From Carex sylvatica (lineage: Eukaryota; Streptophyta; Magnoliopsida; Poales; Cyperaceae): a DNA stretch of 14,332 nucleotides. The first letter of the stretch is position 1; each line of letters begins with the position of its first letter. The position numbers and the translations under genes are program-made. The notes under the pieces were generated by a model, which was not told the DNA's origin, searched no databases, and worked only from the letters and a program-made list of their open reading frames with translations. Positions 8,402 through 14,332 of this stretch are shown one piece after another. Location: NCBI GenBank assembly GCA_964058845.1, contig CAXKVR010000739.1, positions 1 to 14,332 of the forward strand, written 5' to 3'.

Positions 8402-8570
8402 CCAAAGCAACTGGTTCCAGAATCCAGTTCCTTTATTTTCTGATTTTGCTGTTGTTCTAGACAAACAATTTTCTGCGTAGAGTCGTATCTAAAGGAACAC
8501 GTTGCTCGGATCGGTTTCTTTGGGGATTACTTAAGGAACTGGTTTCAAAATCCGATTCCTTCTTGTGAAT
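8402..8570 (-). repeat. Inverted relatives of the 85-bp repeat
   Basis: Reverse-complemented, 8402-8451 reads AAAGGAACTGGATTC followed by GGAACCAGTTGCTTTGG, closely matching 7303-7353. Further AAGGAAC...GATCGGTTTCTTT and AAGGAACTGGTTTCAAAATC words at 8490-8570 belong to the same family. This suggests the far end of one element spanning about 7269-8570. Confidence 0.6.
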
Positions 8571-9690
8571 CGAAAAAATCTAACAATTCGTGTAATAGGC
8601 TATATTATTTTTATAAATAAAAACTCTATTTGTTGACATAATTTAGTAACAAATATTTGACTAAAATATCGAAAGTTATATTATCATTCTCATTCTCACT
8701 CTCACTCTCATACTACAAGAATATGTATCCATTGGACAAATATATATTTTTTTAAAAAGCGATTATATTGTTGGTCAATTCCAATTTCAATAATACTAAT
8801 ATTCTTGGGAATTAATAGAGCAATAAGGGGCCTAATTTGAAACTTCATGAATAATTTTCATCCAGTTCATTATACTAGATAAACACAGCAGGCATTTTAT
8901 TTTGAATATTTATATCATCTCCATTTTCAGTCCCTCAATAGTCCCATGTCAACCTTTCTAGCTCTAATAATGTACTTTGGTCCCTCTTTCTCAGTCCCCA
9001 TCCCGCATTAATCTTCACAGGTATATATACTTAGAATATAAGATATTAATATTTCAATGTGATGTTTTTTCTTTTTCGAATCTCAAATGATTTTGAGGCA
9101 ATTTGTCGCTATATCTTATCTTTAAAAGATACACTAGACGAAATAGAGCTTTTCATTGAAATAAGATTATCTGTAAATCCATTATTTAATTTTGGAATAT
9201 TTTCTAAAAATTGTTCTTATGTATGTGCTGCGCACAGTGTGACAAAGATAATAAGGTTTCGTAATATTTATTTATATATTATATTTGCCGTTAAGAATTC
9301 AGTATGCATAATAAGATGGACTATACCCAGACTGTCACTTGGTGTATGATCAATGATTTTAAAATGAATTAATTGCACAACCTAACTAAAACTGTCCCTT
9401 TAGAGTAAGGTATAAACTGACAATGGTTTATCAACACATTTTCATTCTTCATACAACTTATTTCTTTTTAATTATTATTATAATTTGTTGAATATTTAGA
9501 CTCTACAACTTACAAAATTGTAGTTTAATATTAATCACACATGGTATAAACTGACCAACGTACGTATGTAATATTATTAATTAAATTTTTTATATTTTAT
9601 TTAAGGGTAATTATAATTTTTTCTATCTATCATTCCTGTATTTCTTCTTCCAATTAACTTTTTATTTTAACTATATATCAATTCTAACTA
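8571..9690. other. AT-rich intergenic DNA
   Basis: No coding sequence is supported. The plus frame at 9059-9349 has no recognised motif and uses very AT-rich codons. A short CATTCTCACTCTCACT microsatellite lies at about 8685-8710. GGTATAAACTGAC is repeated at 9409 and 9543. Confidence 0.4.
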
Positions 9691-9811
9691 CCTTTCTTTC
9701 TTTCTATCTATCTTCCTCTACCACCTCCATCTTTTTCTTCCATCTCTCTCTCCCACGTACCTCTGTCTCTATCTTTCTCTCTCACCTCCGTCTCTCCCAC
9801 CTTTCTATCTA
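9691..9811 (+). repeat. Polypyrimidine (CT-rich) tract, about 120 bp
   Basis: Almost entirely C and T, with degenerate CTTT, TCTC and CACCTC words and few purines. Such tracts occur in plant 5' leaders, but no start codon with a good frame follows. Confidence 0.75.
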
Positions 9812-10400
9812 ATACTTAATATTTAAAATATTAATACTTCAACATGTATGAATGAATACTTGTGTAATGAACAACTCGAAAGTATGTCATTATTGATCTC
9901 ATTTGAAAGATAAAATTGTATATAAAATATTCGTAATTTTAGATTTGCAAAATTTCTCACAGATTATCAAAAATATGGATGAGATTGAACGGAGAAAAAA
10001 CACTCACCTCTAAAAATATGTATGGACTCCCATGTAATTTGAGTGATTCCCTCAGAAATTTTTGGTGCGAAACGTTTGAGAGATTTGGTTGGGAGGGGAG
10101 ACAATTTATTACGTAAAAACTCAGTTAAATAGTTGAGAATTACGATATTAATAATTTTAGAAAAAAAAAAATCAGTGTTGAATTTTTGCGAGTCCCAAGT
10201 AGTTATGGTTCCATGCAGTTATGGTGCGGAGACAGTTCGGAAATTTTAGTACGGAGGCTTCTATCAGCTTCCTTTTATTTTATTTTATTGGTAACTCTTG
10301 CCAGCATATGTATAGAAGAAAAATCAGTGCGGGGAGAGAAACGACAATAAGAAAAAAAGTAAGAGAGAGAGTGCTCCGACAACTCATGGTGTAGTTATCA
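9812..10400. other. Intergenic stretch, nothing recognised
   Basis: Mixed AT-rich sequence, with a purine-rich patch (GAGAGAGAG) near 10360. No convincing frame. Confidence 0.4.
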
Positions 10401-10412
10401 TAATTGTGTCAT

Positions 10413-10430
10413 CAATGCATGCATGCATTG
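10413..10430. promoter_or_regulatory. CATGCATG palindrome (RY-like)
   Basis: CAATGCATGCATGCATTG is a perfect 18-bp palindrome containing two overlapping CATGCATG words, the plant RY element core bound by B3-domain regulators. No gene is placed beside it, so a function is not claimed. Confidence 0.35.
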
Positions 10431-10448
10431 AATTCGATGTTGCGACTA

Positions 10449-10471
10449 GATCTATGGTCCCACCATAGATC
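10449..10471. repeat. Hairpin GATCTATGGT-CCC-ACCATAGATC
   Basis: Perfect 10-bp arms around a 3-base loop. It lies 20 bp after the CATGCATG palindrome. Confidence 0.75.
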
Positions 10472-10767
10472 AGGAGAATCTTTACTTTTTAGACTCACCG
10501 ACTACTCTTTGTTTACATTTACATTTACCTCATGCAACTGGATCTACTTTTGTTCGGTGAGTGTTGTAACCATCCAATTGCATCAGGATTCGTGTACTCT
10601 GTATTAAAATCTGTGTGAGTGTTTATCAATTTTCGTGTGCACAGATCTTAATGCTAATCATACGGTGATAGAATGCATCCAACCTAAAAAAAGATCCAAT
10701 AGACATCGGACCTACTCCTATGTCCATGTAACTACATCATATTTAATTGTACAGAAAACAGGAACTG
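10472..10767. other. Stretch with two short frames, no recognised gene
   Basis: Plus frames at 10404-10607 and 10635-10859 show no known motif. The second runs into the candidate element that begins near 10768. Confidence 0.35.
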
Positions 10768-10954
10768 CTTGGTTGGATTGCACCATTGAAAATAGTGAAA
10801 GTGTAAAAGTAATAATTTTTAGGCTAGTGGTTGAAAATAGTGCTAACTTAATGATTTGAGAATAGCACTAACTTTGAACTATTCGGATTAGTAAAAATAT
10901 CGTTTAGATTGTATGTTTAAAATAGCGATGGAGAGAATAAATAAAATAATGATT

Positions 10955-11755
10955 AACCTAATCTAATATTTAAACTAATATTATATTATATTTAATATCT
11001 AAACTAAAATTTTATTTCATTTAATATTTAGACTAATATTATATTACATTTAAACTAATATTTTTAATACTAATCGAATATTTTATTTAATAATAATCTA
11101 AATAAATATGATATGATAATTAATTAATGCTAATTTAATATTTTATTTAATACTAATCTAATATTTAAAGTAATATTATATTACATTTAACATTTAAATT
11201 AATATTATATTATTATTTAATCCAATATGTTATTTAATACTAAACTAAAATTTAAAGTAATATTATATTACATTTAATATTTAAATTAATATTATATTAA
11301 TATTTAAATTAATATTATATTAATATTTAAAGTAATATGATATTTTATATTTTATTTATATTAATATTTAAAGTAATATTATATTACATTTAATATTTAA
11401 ACTAATATTATATTACATTAAATATTTATATTAATATTATATTATATTTAATATAATATTATATTTAGTATTAATCTAATTTTATATTATAGTTATTTAA
11501 TACTAATCTAATATTTAAATTAATATTATATTACATTAAATATTTAAATTAATATTATATTATATTTAACATTTAAACTAATATTATATTACATTTAATC
11601 TAACATTGTATTTAATATTAATCTAATTTAATATTATATTTAATTTAATATATAAACTAATAGTTTATTTAATAATAATATAATCAAATATTATATTATA
11701 TTTAATACTAATCAAATATTTTATTTAATACTAATTTAATATTTAAACTAACTCT
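10955..11755. repeat. AT-rich minisatellite array, about 800 bp
   Basis: Irregular tandem units of two kinds: a roughly 29-bp unit around AATATTATATTACATTTAA, and a roughly 23-bp unit around TATTTTATTTAATACTAAT. The stretch has almost no G or C and no frame. Confidence 0.9.
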
Positions 11756-11878
11756 AATTGAGAAGAACCAAATATTTTATTAATATCACTAACTCACAAG
11801 TTCTATTCTTGCTAACCCACTATTTCTATGGATTAGTAGAATAGAGTTATTCTTGTGCTAACCCAATTTGCTAATTTA

Positions 11879-11950
11879 TGTTTGGATCAACAAGAATTGA
11901 GAATAGTGGAGCTAACCCAAAATTAGCTCTATTCTTGGTTGATCCAAACA
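11879..11950. repeat. 72-bp hairpin TGTTTGGATCAAC...
   Basis: TGTTTGGATCAAC at 11879-11891 pairs perfectly with GTTGATCCAAACA at 11938-11950. Inner AAGAAT and AGAGCTAA words pair after an 11-bp bulge. It sits at the right edge of the candidate element, so the element terminus may itself have been duplicated in inverted orientation. Confidence 0.75.
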
Positions 11951-12055
11951 CAACTTGAGAGAACAAAATAGTATCTTTCAAAAAAAGAAGAGAGAACAAA
12001 ACAGCAGTAGTTGGAGTTTTTTTAATTTATTTTGAAGTTAAGCTGACAAAGAACT

Positions 12056-12346
12056 TGGTGTCTGTGTTCGGTAATGAGGCTTTAGCCTCCTTAGACATGT
12101 TTTAGCCTCTTTAGTTGTTTAACCTGGACGAACAGTTGTGTCTTAGACTAGTACCTTTCTTAAGTTTTCTTAGAGAAAATTCTTAAGCTAATAGAAACCC
12201 AGACTTACAACACAGTGCTTCCTTAGAGCTCCTCCTAAACATCTTTATACACTAAGCTTCATTGCTCTAAGCTTTTGTCAGCTGAACAACTCCTCCTTAG
12301 AACATCTTAAACTCTTAAGCCTCATTGCCGAACATGGCTAGTAAGT
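12056..12346. mobile_element. MITE with TGTTCGG..ATGAGGCTT inverted ends, about 290 bp
   Basis: TGTTCGGTAATGAGGCTT on the left matches the right end read inward, TGTTCGGCAATGAGGCTT, at 17 of 18 bases. Weaker similarity extends outward to AACTT on both sides. The interior has TTAG / CTAA words throughout and no frame. No clear target-site duplication was found, so the superfamily is not assigned; hAT or Harbinger is likely. Confidence 0.7.
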
Positions 12347-12527
12347 TTAAGAACAATCTATAGTTCTACTCTTCTAAAAAACTATTAATAAAAAAAAAAA
12401 ATTGTTATTATCATATATAGGTACATTCAAAGGTGGAATTAGACTCAAACAATAGGGGTGAAACGAGAATGTATATCAATCATATAAAATTTTAATTCTG
12501 CGAATGAGAGACAATTTTAGAGTACAA
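12347..12527. other. Spacer between MITE and CACTA element
   Basis: AT-rich, with an A run near 12390. CAA at 12525-12527 would be the left 3-bp duplication of the CACTA insertion, but the partner lies outside the window. Confidence 0.5.
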
Positions 12528-12546
12528 CACTAGTGGAAAATAACGA

Positions 12547-12814
12547 ATCAGGATCGGTTATAAACGCATATTAGTATCGGAATACACCCGATCCTGATGA
12601 AGGCGATACAGATACTACAATAATCTGGATCGGTTATTTAACCGATCCAGATAATCACCTATCTGGATCGGTTCCTTCAATGGAACCGATCCAGATAGTT
12701 AGTTATCTGGATCGGTTCACTATTATAGAACCGATCCAGATAACTGACTATCTGGATCGGTTTCCTATTATGAAACCGATCCAGATAGTTTTTTTTTTTT
12801 CCCTTCAGAACCAA

Positions 12815-12853
<39 letters not shown>

Positions 12854-12890
12854 ATCTGGATCGGTTGTATCATAAATAACCGATCCAGAT

Positions 12891-12934
<44 letters not shown>

Positions 12935-12995
12935 TTGGTTCTGAAGGGAGAAAAAAACTATCTGGATCGGTTGTTTCAAAACAACCGATCCTGAT
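12547..12995. repeat. Subterminal palindrome block 1 (7 units)
   Basis: Units lie at 12547-12598, 12623-12652, 12659-12698, 12701-12745, 12747-12789, 12851-12893 and 12957-12995. Each is ATCTGGATCGGTT (or ATCAGGATCGG in the outer and inner variants), a loop of a few to about 30 bases, then the reverse complement. After the fifth unit the spacing is filled by long T and A runs. Frames across this block, on either strand, are artefacts of the repeat. Confidence 0.9.
12781..12965. repeat. Large near-perfect palindrome, about 185 bp
   Basis: CCAGATAGT, a T run and CCCTTCAGAACCAACTT (12801-12817), then 34 A, then unit 6 as the centre, then 39 T, AAGTTGGTTCTGAAGGG (12932-12948), an A run and ACTATCTGG. 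The 17-bp blocks are exact reverse complements. The centre is itself a palindromic unit, so the structure is nested. Confidence 0.9.
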
Positions 12996-13348
12996 GTTAT
13001 ATTGGATCTAAAAAAAATATTTTTTTTATTTGGCCAGCTTCCATATATATTTGCTGACCAACATAATTTTTTTTTTTTATTTACCATTGATTTATTGGAG
13101 CTCAAAATCAATTAAGAACACAAAATAAAATTCATGAAACACAAAAAAAAGTACAATAATTGAAGAAACTTGGTGCAATAGCAAAATAAAATTTAGCCAC
13201 ATGTATGACACTCCATCTTTTATCGTCTCCTCCAGTGCAAGCTTCAAAATCTGAACAAATATTTATATCATTAATTGCTTGCTTGTGCATCTTTGATGCA
13301 TGTATTATTTAAATTGAAAGACAAGAAAAACCTAGCTAGCGCGCATAC
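12996..13348. other. CACTA interior, AT-rich
   Basis: No complete gene. On the minus strand a splice-acceptor-like TTGTTCAG precedes 13250, and the frame after it is open for about 50 codons (ILKLALEETIKDG...), ending near 13098. This could be the last exon of the cassette described next. Confidence 0.35.
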
Positions 13349-13602
13349 CTCAAAGTGTACCTCTTCACCGCCGATTGAATAATCTCAAAAGACCTTGCTC
13401 AAATGAAAAAAAAAAAAAAATTGAAACCATAAACTTTAATACTGCAATTTAGTGTAAATTAAAAATACAAAATATGCTCAAATGTGTATAAGAGATTTGA
13501 GAAAATAAATAGTATGTACCTTAAGTATAATTTAAGGGCATAAGCTACTGGGACATCATCCTTCATCTCATTCCATGAACTTGGAAGAGATTGATGGCAC
13601 AT
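13349..13602 (-). pseudogene. Gene-like cassette inside the CACTA element
   Basis: On the minus strand, ATG at 13602-13600 follows a CT-rich leader and opens a 27-codon frame (MCHQSLPSSWNEMKDDVPVA...). The frame ends at a good splice donor, AAG/GTACAT, at 13520/13519. A candidate second exon lies at 13393-13349: it follows a T-rich tract ending GAGCAAG and ends at TTTGAG/GTATGC. Joining the first exon in phase keeps the frame open through the second, but joining the third candidate (from 13250) gives an early stop. This fits a captured host-gene fragment or a decayed element gene. The protein is not recognised. Confidence 0.35.
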
Positions 13603-13696
13603 CCTTATCAGTTTTCGTCTTCTTCGCCTTTTTTTTACTTGATCGAGACAGAGAGAGACAAAGATTGCTAAGTTGAGAGACGCCGGAGACAGAGAG

Positions 13697-13883
13697 AGAG
13701 AGACGAACGAGTTAAGAGGTGGGTTTGATTTTTGCAAAGTTGAAAATGAGAGATGCAAAATGAAAATAAGAACCCTAGAAAAGGGAGAGAATGAGACAGA
13801 GAAAGAGACGGAGGAGTTGAGAGGCAGGTTTGATTTTCGCTAAGTTGAAAATGAGAGGCGCGGAATGAAAATAAGAACCCTAG
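13697..13883 (-). repeat. Tandem duplication of a leader-like segment, period about 105 bp
   Basis: GGTTTGATTTT, AAGTTGAAAATGAGAG and AATGAAAATAAGAACCCTAG each occur twice, first from 13697 and again from 13805. On the minus strand each copy begins CTAGGGTTCTTATTTTC and runs into CT-rich sequence, like a plant 5' leader with a telo-box-like word. Both copies lie upstream of the minus-strand ATG at 13602. Confidence 0.8.
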
Positions 13884-13888
13884 TGAGT

Positions 13889-14032
13889 TATCAGGATCGG
13901 TTGTTTAGAACAACCGATCCTGATAGTTCAACTATCAGGATCGGTTGTTTATAAAAAACCGATCCAGATACTATCTGGATCGGTTTCCTATTATGGAACC
14001 GATCCAGATAGTTTTTTTTTTTTTCAGAACCA

Positions 14033-14076
<44 letters not shown>

Positions 14077-14136
14077 ATCTGGATCGGTTGTATCATAAAG
14101 AACCGATCCAGATACTTTTTTTTTTTTCAGAACCAA

Positions 14137-14181
<45 letters not shown>

Positions 14182-14241
14182 ATCTGGATCGGTTGTATCA
14201 TAAAGAACCGATCCAGATACTTTTTTTTTTTTCAGAACCAA

Positions 14242-14287
<46 letters not shown>

Positions 14288-14332
14288 ATCTGGATCGGTT
14301 GTATCATAAATAACCGATCCAGATACTTTTTT
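13889..14332. repeat. Subterminal palindrome block 2 (at least 6 units)
   Basis: Units lie at 13889-13925, 13932-13970, 13971-14011, 14075-14114, 14180-14219 and 14286-14325. The first two carry the ATCAGG variant and the rest ATCTGG. The array is cut by the window end. Poly-Phe and poly-Lys frames here are translations of the T and A runs. Confidence 0.9.
13971..14332 (+). repeat. Tandem array with 104-106 bp period
   Basis: CTATCTGGATCGG starts at 13971, 14075, 14180 and 14286. Each period holds a palindromic unit, a T run of about 12, CAGAACCAACTTT, and an A run of 30 or more. The last copies are nearly identical, indicating recent amplification or collapse-prone assembly. Confidence 0.9.

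Larger units (their letters stand above)
10768..11953. mobile_element. Candidate TIR element with AT minisatellite core
   Basis: The left edge (CTTGGTTGGATTGCACC) and the right edge read inward (TGTGTTTGGATCAACC) are similar but imperfect. Both subterminal regions share AATAG plus a CTAAC word in related order: GAATAGCACTAAC on the left, and GGGTTAGC next to AAGAATA on the right. This supports one element rather than two. ACT flanks both proposed ends, but the length is not diagnostic, so the superfamily and exact limits are open. Confidence 0.45.
12528..14332. mobile_element. CACTA-superfamily element, 5' part (runs off the window)
   Basis: The left terminus CACTAGTGGAAAA matches the CACTA ends of En/Spm-type plant transposons. 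Directly inside it are palindromic subterminal repeats on ATCTGGATCGGTT / AACCGATCCAGAT, in two blocks. In En/Spm, repeated subterminal motifs bind an element-encoded protein (TNPA); the same role is inferred here, not shown. The second block, at the window's right end, has its ATCAGG variant facing inward as the first block does, so it is probably the opposite end region. No TNP2-type transposase is visible, so the element is probably non-autonomous. The right terminus is not in view. Confidence 0.8.

Noticed and set aside
10404..10859. Two plus-strand frames of 67 and 74 codons
   Set aside because: No known motifs; they overlap hairpins and run into a candidate transposon edge, and the lengths are within chance expectation.
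12547..12995. Regularly spaced repeats that might suggest a CRISPR array
   Set aside because: The repeats are palindromic with loops, the spacers are homopolymers or absent, and the setting is a plant CACTA transposon.
12677..13111. 144-codon minus-strand frame and its plus-strand partner
   Set aside because: Made of poly-Lys and poly-Phe from A/T runs plus repeated WIGYL/LDRF-type words from the palindromic units. It is repeat sequence, not a gene.
13891..14309. Poly-Phe minus frame of 138 codons and plus-strand counterpart
   Set aside because: Translation of the tandem subterminal array.

Overview
This window looks like intergenic DNA from the nuclear genome of a flowering plant. It is very AT-rich, has no long intact reading frame, and is full of small non-autonomous plant-type DNA transposons: hAT, CACTA and MITE-like elements with visible terminal inverted repeats and, in several cases, target-site duplications. 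No rRNA, tRNA, CRISPR or bacterial-type gene was found. The species cannot be named from what is visible.

Layout, left to right. Bases 1-57 may be the last codons of a gene that ends just inside the window. An AT-rich stretch with an 89-bp two-copy tandem repeat follows (421-590). A diverged repeat family then occurs three times: copy A (942-1372), an inverted partial copy C (about 1385-1645) that makes A and C a long imperfect hairpin, and copy B (1875-3337). Copy B is split by two insertions: a 612-bp hAT element (2001-2612, 8-bp duplication GGGACAGG) and a 389-bp LTR-like insertion (2670-3058, TG...CA, 5-bp duplication ATAAT). Copy A serves as the empty-site reference for both. From 3338 to 5400 there is weak gene-like sequence on both strands. 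It is interrupted by a second hAT element (4072-4661, duplication GTTGAAAC) built of CGGGTA-type repeats around an AT core. A minus-strand frame near 5290-5012 starts like a plastid transit peptide.

From 5400 to 7268 there is AT-rich sequence with a TATTTG/ATCGTA simple repeat. From 7269 to 8570 a 499-bp MITE sits exactly between two 85-bp direct repeats, with an inverted third copy downstream. A polypyrimidine tract lies at 9691-9811. A candidate element with an AT minisatellite core covers about 10768-11953, and a roughly 290-bp MITE covers 12056-12346.

The right end is the most striking part. A CACTA element begins at 12528 and runs off the window. It carries two blocks (12547-12995 and 13889-14332) of a palindromic subterminal repeat built on ATCTGGATCGGTT, alternating with long A and T runs and forming very large palindromes. 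Between the blocks is a gene-like minus-strand cassette with a duplicated CT-rich leader, a short open frame and splice-like junctions.

No set of genes here works together as a pathway. The coherent story is layered transposon insertion, with one or two damaged host-gene fragments.
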